DNA of 14,135 bases from MWAR01 sp036567845 (GCA_036567845.1 DATCTT010000228.1:1-14135); one strand, 5' to 3'; shown: positions 7,872 to 14,135, counted from the first letter of the stretch. Notes: a model not told the origin generated them from the letters alone. A program made the numbers and translations.

Positions 7872-8903
7872 TCAGCGGTTGTAGTAATCCTTCAGATGGG
7901 CCCCGGCCGTGCGCAGCTTCTTGAGGGCCTTCTCCTCGATTTGGCGGACCCGCTCGCGGGTGATGTTCATGATCCGGCCGATCTCCTCGAGAGACCGGGG
8001 AATGCCCGTATCGATGCCAAACCGCAGCTGGACGACCTGTCGCTCACGGTCGGAAAGAGCGCTGAGCACCTTCTCAATCTGCTCTTTGAGCAGAGTATCG
8101 ACGATGGCCTCTTCGGGGCTCGCAGCATCCGAGTCGGGGATGAAACTTTCGAGGGTGCTGTCTTCCTTGTTGCTGACGGTCAAGCCGAGAGAGACGGGTT
8201 CCTGGGTCTGACGGCTGACCTCCTCGATCTTTTCGACGGGAAGGCCGGTGATCTTCGCAATCTCCTCGATCGTCGGATCGCGGCCATGCTCCTGGGCGAA
8301 CGTGCGCGCGGTTTTGCGGACCTTGTTCACAATCTCCATGATGTGCACGGGAATGCGAATGACGCGCGACTGCTCGGCAAGAGCCCGGGTGATGGCCTGG
8401 CGGATCCACCAGGTGGAGTAGGTCGAAAACTTGTATCCCAGGCGGTAATCGAATTTATCAACGGACCGGAGAAGGCCGAGGTTGCCCTCCTGGATCAGGT
8501 CGAGGAAGAGAAGGCCGCGGTTCGTGTATTTCTTCGCGATGCTGACGACAAGGCGCAGATTGGCTTCGACGAGCGCCTGCTTGGCTTCCGGATCGCCAGC
8601 CCGTGCCCGGGCGGCAAAATCGATTTCCTCTTCGCGGGTAGCGAGGGAAAGCTTGCTGAGGCGCTGCAGATAGAGCTTGACCGAGTCGTCAAAAATGGAT
8701 TCGCGTTCTTCCGTCTCGTCGACATCCGGCTCAATGAGCTCTTCCGGGGAAGGCCCCTCTTCGGGTTCATCAGAGGCGACAGGTGGAACGACATAATCGG
8801 GAGCGGGAACACCCGCATCCGCAACTTTCCGGCCGCGCTTCTTCGGCTCGGCGGCGTCCGATCCTCCGTTTCCGGTCTTGCTCTTGTGTTTCTTATCAGT
8901 CAT
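7872..8903 (-). CDS. RpoD-like sigma-70 factor
   Basis: A 343-residue RNA polymerase sigma factor. Region 1.2 starts near residue 72 (DDSVKLYLQRLSKLSLATREE). Region 2 covers about 107-177 with NLRLVVSIAKKYTNRGLLFL, DLIQEGNLGLL and YKFSTYSTWWIRQAITRA, which bind core and the -10 element. Region 3 is about 186-263. Region 4 is about 276-332, with the helix-turn-helix SLEEIGRIMNITRERVRQIE for the -35 element. Region 1.1 is absent, replaced by ~70 residues of acidic, low-complexity sequence. Similarity in regions 2 and 4 is closest to primary sigma factors; a group 2 (RpoS-like) factor cannot be excluded. The ATG at 8903 is chosen because an AGGA is correctly spaced for it; an ATG at 8912 (three more residues) is the alternative. 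Either way the start overlaps the 3' end of accA, so it is the last gene of the accD-accA operon. Confidence 0.9.
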   Translation of the reverse strand: MTDKKHKSKTGNGGSDAAEPKKRGRKVADAGVPAPDYVVPPVASDEPEEGPSPEELIEPDVDETEERESIFDDSVKLYLQRLSKLSLATREEEIDFAARARAGDPEAKQALVEANLRLVVSIAKKYTNRGLLFLDLIQEGNLGLLRSVDKFDYRLGYKFSTYSTWWIRQAITRALAEQSRVIRIPVHIMEIVNKVRKTARTFAQEHGRDPTIEEIAKITGLPVEKIEEVSRQTQEPVSLGLTVSNKEDSTLESFIPDSDAASPEEAIVDTLLKEQIEKVLSALSDRERQVVQLRFGIDTGIPRSLEEIGRIMNITRERVRQIEEKALKKLRTAGAHLKDYYNR

Positions 8904-9873
8904 CGACGGCATCCTGTGCGATACGGAATTGCCCCATGGCCCGGAACTTGGCGTATCTTTTCTCGAGCAGCTCGACGCGCGGCATCGCGAGAAGCGCCGG
9001 GAGATGCCCGTCGATCATGCCCCGCACCGTCTCTGCCATGGCCGCGTGGTCGCGATGCGCGCCGCCCATCGGTTCCGGCAGAATTCCGTCTATTATACCC
9101 AAATCGAGAAGATTTGCAGCGCGAATTTTCAGTGCCGTCGCGGCCTCTTTCGCTTTCGCCGCATCCTTCCAGAGGATAGCGGCGCATCCCTCGGCGGAAA
9201 TGACCGAGTAGACGGCGTATTCGAGCATGAATACCCGGTCGCCGACGCCAAGCGCCAACGCACCGCCGCTTCCCCCCTCGCCGATCACGAAGCACAGGAT
9301 CGGCACCGCGATCTGGGACATCTCGGCCAGGTTCCGCGCGATTGCCTCGCTCTGGCCGCGCTCTTCCGCCCCGATGCCGGGGAACGCGCCAGGCGTGTCG
9401 ATAAACACGACGACAGGCAGGTTGAATCGCTCGGCCATCTTCATCAGGCGCAGGGATTTGCGGTATCCCTCGGGATGGGGCATGCCGAAGTTGCGGAACA
9501 GATTCTCGTCGGTGTCGTGGCCTTTCTGGTGGCCGATCACCATGACCCGGTGACTGCCAATCCGCGCGGGGCCGCCGATGATCGCGGGGTCGTCCCCGAA
9601 AAGGCGGTCTCCGTGCAGTTCGAGAAACTCCTCGCCGCACAACAGCCGGAGGTAATCGAGTGAAGAAGGGCGATCGATGTGGCGGGCCACCTGGGTCACC
9701 TGCCATGGCTCGAGATCGCGAAAAATATCGGTTTTCAACAGTCTGACTTTCTCGGCCAGAGCATTGATCTCACGTGACAGATCGATCTTGTTCTCTTCCG
9801 AGATGCTCTGAAGGCCCTTGAGCTGCGTCTCGAGCTCGAGGACCGGCCGTTCGAACTCGAATTCATGCGGCAT
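8896..9873 (-). CDS. accA: Acetyl-CoA carboxylase carboxyltransferase subunit alpha
   Basis: 325 residues, the usual AccA length. With AccD it forms the alpha2-beta2 carboxyltransferase that moves the carboxyl group from biotin (on AccB) to acetyl-CoA, giving malonyl-CoA, the committed step of fatty-acid synthesis, in the cytoplasm. Clear motifs are MPHEFEFERPVLELE at the N-terminus, IGHQKGHDTDENLFRNFGM, IDTPGAFPGIGAEERGQSEA, IGEGGSGGALALG and SAEGCAAILWKDAAKA (usually SPEGC). The ATG at 9873 has GGAGG six bases upstream and overlaps the end of accD by 11 bp, indicating translational coupling that would favour equal amounts of both subunits. The 3' end overlaps the sigma-factor start. Two consecutive ATA codons (GIID, near 9092-9097) create a TATAAT on this strand. 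Confidence 0.97.
   Translation of the reverse strand: MPHEFEFERPVLELETQLKGLQSISEENKIDLSREINALAEKVRLLKTDIFRDLEPWQVTQVARHIDRPSSLDYLRLLCGEEFLELHGDRLFGDDPAIIGGPARIGSHRVMVIGHQKGHDTDENLFRNFGMPHPEGYRKSLRLMKMAERFNLPVVVFIDTPGAFPGIGAEERGQSEAIARNLAEMSQIAVPILCFVIGEGGSGGALALGVGDRVFMLEYAVYSVISAEGCAAILWKDAAKAKEAATALKIRAANLLDLGIIDGILPEPMGGAHRDHAAMAETVRGMIDGHLPALLAMPRVELLEKRYAKFRAMGQFRIAQDAVDD
9092..9097 (-). promoter_or_regulatory. Possible internal -10 box for the sigma-factor gene
   Basis: Reading the minus strand, a perfect TATAAT lies inside accA, formed by an unusual pair of ATA codons. The best -35 candidate upstream is poor (CTGCAA at 9119-9114, 16 bp away), so the promoter is uncertain. It would start a transcript roughly 180 nt before the sigma gene. 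Confidence 0.3.
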
Positions 9874-10714
9874 GTGGGGCCTCCAGGGGACCGAGAATCA
9901 GGTTGAACAGGCGGGCAAGGGTCTGTTTGAGAGAGCGGCGATGCACGACCATGTCGATCATGCCGTGGCTGAGCAGGAATTCAGAACGCTGGAAGCCGTC
10001 GGGAAGCTTCTGGCGAATCGTCTGTTCGATCACGCGCGGGCCGGCAAACCCGATGAGGGCACCGGGCTCAGCGATGTTTACGTCCCCGAGGCTGGCGAAG
10101 CTGGCGGAAACACCGCCAGTGGTAGGATCCGTGAGGATCGAGATATACGGCACCTTCGCGGCATTCAGGCGGGCGACGGCGGCGGAGGTTTTGGCCATCT
10201 GCATCAGGGAAAAGATACCTTCCTGCATGCGCGCGCCTCCCGAGGCCGAGACGACGATCGCGGGAAGCCGTGTCGCGGCGGCTCGTTCCAAAAGGCGGGT
10301 GATCTTCTCGCCGACAACCGACCCCATGCTGCCGCCCATGAACTCGAAATCCATCACGCCCAGCAAGACAGGACGGCCTTCGAGGCGGCCCTCTCCGCAG
10401 GTGACGGCGTCGAACGAGTCGGTCTTCTTGAACGCCTTCGCCAGCCGATCGGGATATGCCGCCGTATCGACGAACGCGAGCGGATCGACGGATTCGATCT
10501 CGTGGTCCATTTCGACGAACGAGGCGCCATCTGTGAGCAGCGCGATGCGGTCCCAGATCGGCATGCGGAGGTGGTGATCACATTTGGAGCAGATGTAGAG
10601 GGCGCGGGCCAGGTCCTTGCTGATGAGGACCGCGCCGCAGGAAGGGCACTTTTCCCACAGTTCGGACGGTTCATCCGTCTTGCGGGGGCCAATCAACCTC
10701 TCGAGGAAGTTCAT
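9863..10714 (-). CDS. accD: Acetyl-CoA carboxylase carboxyltransferase subunit beta
   Basis: 283 residues from the ATG at 10714 (MNFLERLIGPRK). The open frame extends to 10828, but those codons lie upstream of the promoter at 10761-10789 and do not match the family, so the longer start is rejected. The N-terminal zinc ribbon has C23-x2-C26 and C42-x2-C45 (CPSCG, CSKCDHH). The crotonase-like carboxyltransferase fold follows, with GGSMGSVVGEKI, VSASGGARMQEG (oxyanion glycines) and TDPTTGGVSASFA. It is the partner of AccA in malonyl-CoA formation. It is the first gene of the accD-accA-sigma operon, which has a good sigma-70 promoter about 45 bp upstream of the start. Length and motifs are normal. 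Confidence 0.97.
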   Translation of the reverse strand: MNFLERLIGPRKTDEPSELWEKCPSCGAVLISKDLARALYICSKCDHHLRMPIWDRIALLTDGASFVEMDHEIESVDPLAFVDTAAYPDRLAKAFKKTDSFDAVTCGEGRLEGRPVLLGVMDFEFMGGSMGSVVGEKITRLLERAAATRLPAIVVSASGGARMQEGIFSLMQMAKTSAAVARLNAAKVPYISILTDPTTGGVSASFASLGDVNIAEPGALIGFAGPRVIEQTIRQKLPDGFQRSEFLLSHGMIDMVVHRRSLKQTLARLFNLILGPLEAPHAA

Positions 10715-10760
10715 CCTCTGCTCTTTCGTTCTGACGGGGGGTTGAGCGTCATGAGCAAGG

Positions 10761-10789
10761 TTTATAACAGATTTCGGCCGTCTTTTCAA
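10761..10789 (-). promoter_or_regulatory. Sigma-70-type promoter of the accD-accA-sigma operon
   Basis: On the minus strand, a TTGAAA -35 box (10789-10784) and TATAAA -10 box (10766-10761) are separated by exactly 17 bp; each matches five of six consensus bases. Transcription should begin near 10754, about 40 nt before the accD ATG. An inverted repeat of eight bases (10775-10782 with 10796-10803) brackets the -35 box. Confidence 0.7.
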
Positions 10790-10803
10790 CAGAACGACGG
10801 CCG
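10775..10803. promoter_or_regulatory. Perfect 8-bp dyad around the accD -35 box, possible operator
   Basis: CGGCCGTC at 10775-10782 and its exact reverse complement GACGGCCG at 10796-10803 are separated by 13 bp and flank the -35 box of the accD promoter. The outer copy is also part of the hairpin at 10796-10826. A repressor site at this position would block RNA polymerase. No regulator gene lies nearby, and chance pairing in GC-rich DNA is possible. Confidence 0.35.
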
Positions 10804-10826
10804 GCGGTAGGAATCCGCCGGCCGTC
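10796..10826 (-). terminator. Strong hairpin after the dihaem lipoprotein gene
   Basis: A perfect 12-bp inverted repeat (GACGGCCGGCGG and its complement) with a 7-nt loop begins about 20 nt after the stop of the minus-strand gene ending at 10847. It is very GC-rich. On the minus strand it is followed by GTTCTGTTG rather than a clean run of T, so it may be a weak intrinsic terminator or a 3'-end stabilising hairpin. It separates this gene from the accD promoter. Confidence 0.6.
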
Positions 10827-10846
10827 AAGGGAAAACCGTTACGGGA

Positions 10847-11872
10847 TCAGGGTTTGTCGGTTTTGAACGAGACCTTTTTCGATTTGTATTCCACGTTGGC
10901 ACTGTCGTAGCCGACGACATAGGCGTTGTAGTCCTTGTCGGCATACAGCTCGGGCACGATGTAGTTGAACGAGGTCGCCGCGCCACCCATGTCGTAGACG
11001 CGTTCGGTGCCGATATCCGGCAGTTCCACGTGGAGGACGCATTTGGCTGCGCTCTTGGTGGTCCACCGGAGCCGGACGGAGTAGGGTTCGATATCCTCGA
11101 CGGTGATGGCGCTGAAGAACCCCTGGGGATCTGAAGGTGTGGTGCCAGTCGAGGTTCCGGTCGTGGTGGTGGTTACGGTTGCTGCAAGCGTCGTGAAGCT
11201 CAGGGTTGCGCAAGTCGCCGTGCTGGTCACGTTCCGGTTCTTGTCGGTCGCGATGATCTCATAGGTGTAGGTCGTGGAGGGAAGCAAGCCATTCACGGTG
11301 TATTTATGGGAGGTAACGTAGGTGGTGCTGACGGGGAACTCGAGGCGGTCCCCCTCCTTGGTGCGAAGGATCAGGCGGCTGATGCAAACCTCATCGGTCG
11401 TCCAGTTGATGGTGACCGAGTTCTTCGTCGGATAGGCAAGGATGCCCTTCACGAGCGGGGGGGTCTTGTCATCAAAGCCGGGAAGACCGTTGGTGCCATG
11501 GCACAGATAGCAGAGACTCGTGTCGGGATAGCTGTGATCCGGAATGCGGCTCTGGTCTGTGTGACAGCTGAAGCAGTCTGCCTGCTGCCAGCCTGGATGC
11601 ATGTTGTCCAGCAGGGGGGCATTGGTGTGATCGGTCGTGCCATCGGATGTCGGGATGCTGACGATCGGCTTGTCGATGGCACCGACATCGGTGGTGGTGC
11701 CGTCGGTGGGCAGGCCGGACGTGGTTCCGGTGGGCTGGAGAGCGCTCAGGGGGTTGCCGGTCGAGCCCGAATCGTTGGTGCTGTCGGAACAGCCGACGGA
11801 CATGAGCGCAGCCAGCATCACGAGCACGAAGAGTGTCGCGGAACGGGCCGTCAGATTTCTCGTGAATTTCAT
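10847..11872 (-). CDS. Dihaem c-type cytochrome lipoprotein with two FN3-like domains
   Basis: 341 residues from the ATG at 11872 (MKFTRNLTAR). An upstream in-frame ATG at 11920 lacks a ribosome site and would precede the signal peptide; a GGGAGG lies 11 bases before 11872. Residues 1-27 are a lipoprotein signal peptide with lipobox SVGC (lipidated C28). A Thr/Ser/Gly/Pro-rich linker follows to about 90. Two haem-c attachment motifs are present: CFSCH (100-104) and CYLCH (121-125), 16 residues apart, with histidines nearby (H92, H113) that could be distal ligands. Two fibronectin type III-like domains follow (about 138-229 and 252-341; both contain the SVTINWTTD / SVRLRWTTK strand), joined by a threonine-rich linker (230-250). 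This suggests a surface- or periplasm-facing electron-transfer or adhesion protein. No cytochrome c maturation gene is in the window. The partner and substrate are unknown. Confidence 0.85.
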   Translation of the reverse strand: MKFTRNLTARSATLFVLVMLAALMSVGCSDSTNDSGSTGNPLSALQPTGTTSGLPTDGTTTDVGAIDKPIVSIPTSDGTTDHTNAPLLDNMHPGWQQADCFSCHTDQSRIPDHSYPDTSLCYLCHGTNGLPGFDDKTPPLVKGILAYPTKNSVTINWTTDEVCISRLILRTKEGDRLEFPVSTTYVTSHKYTVNGLLPSTTYTYEIIATDKNRNVTSTATCATLSFTTLAATVTTTTTGTSTGTTPSDPQGFFSAITVEDIEPYSVRLRWTTKSAAKCVLHVELPDIGTERVYDMGGAATSFNYIVPELYADKDYNAYVVGYDSANVEYKSKKVSFKTDKP

Positions 11873-12073
11873 GCGGGAAAGGACCTCCCATGCAGGATCT
11901 GATAAACTGGTTTCGTTCATCGGGGTATCGGCATGAATGAGCCGGGAGTTGAGAAAAAAATCACCCGGTATGAAAACGGTCGGAATCTCAAAAATATTCC
12001 GTTCGGAAATGGATGATACCTGCCGAAAACAGGAACTGGTATACTACACCTTCACGCCGGGGATGACCGAGCC
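11873..12073. other. Divergent intergenic region between cytochrome lipoprotein and lspA
   Basis: About 200 bp, more AT-rich than the genes, and the longest gap in the window. It holds the extended -10 promoter of lspA. For the minus-strand gene I find no convincing -35/-10 pair; the best -10 is TATCAT on the minus strand around 12014-12019, with no good -35. A short inverted repeat, CGGAAT (11981-11986) and ATTCCG (11996-12001) with a 9-nt spacer, lies in the middle and could be a protein-binding site, but six bases are weak evidence. Confidence 0.5.
12037..12045 (+). promoter_or_regulatory. Extended -10 promoter of the lspA-lgt-lgt operon
   Basis: TATACT (12040-12045) matches five of six consensus bases and is preceded by TG at 12037-12038 one base upstream, the extended -10 pattern that compensates for a poor -35. 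No good -35 is visible at 16-18 bp. Transcription would start near 12052, about 22 nt before the ATG of lspA. Confidence 0.5.
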
Positions 12074-12685
12074 ATGAAGAAACTCACCGACACACTCCTG
12101 TGGTGCCTCGCGACAGGCGGAACGGCAGCTCTGATCGCCGTGACATATCCTTTCTTCATCCTGAAGAATATGGGGTATTATCTCAGAGCGCCATCCGTGC
12201 TGCTGTATGCTGTCATCTTTTTCTTTCTCGACCGCATCACGAAGCTGGCCATTCTTGCCAACACATCGGAACTGCCGATACCGGTTTTGAAGAACTTCTT
12301 CACGCTGACGTTCGTAAAGAACCCGGGGGTCGCGTTCGGCTGGTTCCCCGACTGGAAGCTGCCGCCCATCCTGATGGCGCTGATCATGATCGTCATCATC
12401 ACCTACTACAGTTTCCAGCTTCCGCCCCGCGAAAAACTGACGCGATGGTCGCTGGCCCTGCTCGTGGGGGGCGCCATCGGCAATCTGTATGACCGGGTCG
12501 CCTACAGTTATGTCGTGGATTTTTTCCTGTTCCATATCGGCAAGTATGATTTCCCCGTCTTCAACGTCGCGGATATCGCGATCGATCTCGGGGTCTTCCT
12601 GCTGTTCGTCGACATCTTCCTGCTTAGCCAGGATGAGGAGCAGAGCGAGACGGCGGGGACCGATCCGGCGCCGCTGGTCGCCTGA
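12074..12685 (+). CDS. lspA: Signal peptidase II (prolipoprotein signal peptidase)
   Basis: A 203-residue inner-membrane aspartic protease that removes the signal peptide from diacylglyceryl-modified prolipoproteins. Family motifs are FFLDRITKLAI (53 region), VKNPGVAFGWF (81-91), GGAIGNLYDRV and VVDF with catalytic D149, and FNVADIAIDLG with catalytic D167. The usual four membrane segments are visible. The protein is about 40 residues longer than typical because of an N-terminal extension with an additional hydrophobic stretch (about 7-31). An internal ATG at 12170 (M33) would give the usual length, but its ribosome site is weak, and the extension has the same codon style and follows the promoter closely. 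The C-terminal tail (185-203) is acidic. lgt follows after 5 bp. Confidence 0.93.
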   Translation: MKKLTDTLLWCLATGGTAALIAVTYPFFILKNMGYYLRAPSVLLYAVIFFFLDRITKLAILANTSELPIPVLKNFFTLTFVKNPGVAFGWFPDWKLPPILMALIMIVIITYYSFQLPPREKLTRWSLALLVGGAIGNLYDRVAYSYVVDFFLFHIGKYDFPVFNVADIAIDLGVFLLFVDIFLLSQDEEQSETAGTDPAPLVA

Positions 12686-12690
12686 CGGCG

Positions 12691-13578
12691 ATGTATCCGG
12701 TCCTTTTCGCCACGCGGTGGTTCAACGTCTACAGCTACGGTCTCCTGCTGGCAATCGGATACACCATCGCGACCCTCTGGATCATCCGTGAGGCCGTCAA
12801 AAACGGGCTGCCCGGGGAAACCATCTTCGACATGCTGCTCATCCAGCTTGTCGTGGGCGTGCTCGGCGCACGGCTGCTCTATGTTTCTGAATACGGTATC
12901 GGAACCGGCCCCGGGGCCGGATTTTTCGCGTTCGAGCGGGGCGGCCTGACCTTTTACGGGGCCGTCATCAGCAGCTTCGCCTTTGATATATTGTATCTCA
13001 AATGGCATCGGCTGCCGTTCTGGCGGGTGATGGACACGGTCGGTTTCGGTCTGCCGCTCGGCATCGCGATCGCCCGGCTCGGCTGTTTCCTGAACGGCTG
13101 TTGTTACGGCATCGAAACCGACCAGACCTGGGGCTTCGTCTTCCTGCGGGCCGGTTATACCGCCGTACATCCGACCCAGTTGTACGAATCGATTGCATGC
13201 ATGGCCCTGTTTCTCATCATCCAGCGTTACCGCCGGGAGCGTCAGGCGTATGGCGAGATCATTCTGCTGTCGCTGGGCGGGTATGGGGCGCTGCGGTTCG
13301 TCGTCGAGTTCTGGCGGGGTGACAATCCTGTGTTCGCCTTCGGGTTCACCCTTTCCCAGGTGATCGGAGCAACCGTGGCGCTGGTCTGCTGGGCGGGCAT
13401 CCAGTCGCTCCGGGCGCGGAAAGAGCTGTTGATTCTCCCCTCGTCGGCACCGGTCACGGTCAAACCGGCGACAGCAAAGCCCGCTGCCGATGCGCCCAAG
13501 GATCAGCCGGAGACACCGGAAGCAAGCCAGGAGCAGAAAGACGCAGTTCCGCCCGAGACTCCCGACTCCCATGGGTAA
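12691..13578 (+). CDS. lgt: Prolipoprotein diacylglyceryl transferase (first of two)
   Basis: A 295-residue inner-membrane enzyme that transfers diacylglycerol from phosphatidylglycerol to the lipobox cysteine, the first step of lipoprotein maturation. Recognisable segments are YSYGLLLAIGY (14-24), GARLLYV (59-65), RGGLTFYG (83-90; tyrosine where E. coli has the essential His103), the Lgt signature ARLGCFLNGCCYG (128-140, with R129 and N135), HPTQLYES (160-167) and RFVVEFWRGD (202-211, with the conserved Arg and Glu). Seven hydrophobic segments are consistent with the family. Residues about 250-295 are an extra Pro/Ala/Glu/Lys-rich tail, probably cytoplasmic and disordered. The start has no clear ribosome site and probably depends on coupling with lspA, 5 bp upstream. 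The last 8 bp overlap the start of a second lgt. Confidence 0.94.
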   Translation: MYPVLFATRWFNVYSYGLLLAIGYTIATLWIIREAVKNGLPGETIFDMLLIQLVVGVLGARLLYVSEYGIGTGPGAGFFAFERGGLTFYGAVISSFAFDILYLKWHRLPFWRVMDTVGFGLPLGIAIARLGCFLNGCCYGIETDQTWGFVFLRAGYTAVHPTQLYESIACMALFLIIQRYRRERQAYGEIILLSLGGYGALRFVVEFWRGDNPVFAFGFTLSQVIGATVALVCWAGIQSLRARKELLILPSSAPVTVKPATAKPAADAPKDQPETPEASQEQKDAVPPETPDSHG

Positions 13579-14135
13579 CCTCGCGGCGCTTCTCCCCTTT
13601 CCCATCCATGCCTACGGCGTCCTGCTGGCGCTGGCCTTCGCCGCCGGCATCGGCGTTGCTCTGCATCTGTGCGAGCGGTTCTGGATCACCCGTGACCAAA
13701 TCATCGATCTCGCGATCCTGTTCATGTTCGCGGCGATCGCGGGATCGCGCATTCTCTATATCTTCCTGTATCCAAAACAGTTTCCCGATATCACCTCCCT
13801 GTTTGCCTTGAACCGGGGCGGCCTCGTATTTTACGGGGGATTCGTGGCGACGGCCCTGGCGGTGGTTGCCTACGGACGCTGGCAGGGAATCAGTCTGCGG
13901 CTGCTTGGAGACCTGATCGCCCCCTCGCTTGCGATGGGCCACACGATCGGCCGGCTTGGCTGCTTCGCGAACGGGTGCTGTTATGGAGCACCATCGGACT
14001 TGCCTTGGGCATGCCGGTTTCCTGCGGCTGGCGACGGGCTGACGCGACACCCGACGCAGCTCTACGAGGCCCTGTTTCTATTCGCGGCCCTGATCGTCAC
14101 ATTTCGTCTCGCGCGCCGGCCGGCCGGTGAAGGCC
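13571..14135 (+). CDS. lgt: Second prolipoprotein diacylglyceryl transferase, 3' end missing
   Basis: The frame is open from the ATG at 13571 to the end of the window; 188 residues are visible, so the C-terminal third is missing. The N-terminus reads FPIHAYGVLLAL, then GSRILYIFLYP, NRGGLVFYGG, the Lgt signature GRLGCFANGCCYG, a short variable loop (SDLPWACRFPAAG) and RHPTQLYEALFLF. All Lgt landmarks reached so far are intact, so it looks functional. It differs clearly from the first copy in loops and hydrophobic segments, so it is a divergent paralogue and not a recent duplication. It overlaps the stop of the first lgt by 8 bp (ATGGGTAA), implying coupled translation. A division of labour between the two enzymes is possible, but nothing in the sequence shows it. 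Confidence 0.92.
   Translation, partial: MGNLAALLPFPIHAYGVLLALAFAAGIGVALHLCERFWITRDQIIDLAILFMFAAIAGSRILYIFLYPKQFPDITSLFALNRGGLVFYGGFVATALAVVAYGRWQGISLRLLGDLIAPSLAMGHTIGRLGCFANGCCYGAPSDLPWACRFPAAGDGLTRHPTQLYEALFLFAALIVTFRLARRPAGEG

Noticed and set aside
7896..9179. A 427-residue open frame on the plus strand
   Set aside because: It lies opposite the sigma factor and accA, has no recognisable domain and no ribosome site, and is the kind of antisense frame expected in GC-rich DNA.
9818..10810. A 330-residue open frame on the plus strand
   Set aside because: It is antisense to accD, whose zinc ribbon and catalytic motifs are unmistakable on the other strand.
10715..10828. N-terminal extension of AccD in the open frame
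   Set aside because: The extra codons lie across and upstream of the promoter and do not resemble AccD; the ATG at 10714 fits the family.
12508..13605. A 365-residue open frame on the minus strand
   Set aside because: It is the shadow of lspA and lgt; its translation is Arg/Gln/Asp-rich with no domain.
1..14135. CRISPR arrays, tRNA or rRNA genes, insertion sequences
   Set aside because: No regularly spaced repeats, tRNA-like folds, rRNA segments, transposase motifs or terminal inverted repeats were seen on either strand.

Overview
The window is a gene-dense, GC-rich stretch of a bacterial chromosome with almost no non-coding DNA. Genes overlap by a few bases or sit within about 50 bp of each other, and TTG and GTG starts are used alongside ATG. 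The content is mostly core bacterial functions: acetyl-CoA carboxylase alpha and beta subunits, a sigma-70 factor, ribonuclease G/E, signal peptidase II and prolipoprotein diacylglyceryl transferase. These are interleaved with exported or lipid-anchored proteins of unknown role. Two predicted lipoproteins, two proteins with Sec signal peptides and a lipoprotein-processing operon suggest an organism with a substantial exported proteome. I cannot assign a phylum from the sequence. A deep-branching, GC-rich environmental lineage is my inference only. I see no mobile element, phage gene, CRISPR array, tRNA or rRNA.

Left block (+ strand, start to 7841). An NHL-repeat protein, cut off at its 5' end, is followed by a TPR-repeat lipoprotein with its own good sigma-70-type promoter. 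Next come a 91-residue protein of unknown function, a TIGR03960-type radical SAM protein, its DUF2344/TIGR03936 partner, ribonuclease G (rng), and two exported proteins of unknown function. From the TPR gene to 7841 the gaps are 4-bp overlaps, 2 bp, 6 bp or at most 43 bp, so this looks like one operon. The radical SAM/DUF2344/Rng trio is a recurrent bacterial gene cluster whose chemistry is not established.

Middle block (- strand, 11872 down to 7872). A lipoprotein with two CxxCH haem motifs and two fibronectin-III-like domains ends at a strong 12-bp hairpin. This is followed by a near-consensus promoter driving accD-accA-sigma factor, an overlapping three-gene operon coupling the first step of fatty-acid synthesis to an RpoD-like sigma factor. 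Alternating copies of an 8-bp sequence flank the -35 box. A perfect TATAAT inside accA may give the sigma gene its own transcript.

Right block (+ strand, 12074 to the end). lspA, with an extra N-terminal hydrophobic segment and an extended -10 promoter, is followed by two consecutive lgt genes; the second runs off the window. The tandem lgt pair next to lspA is the most unusual gene arrangement here. The enzymes of this block would modify and process the lipoproteins encoded at 993-1976 and 10847-11872.
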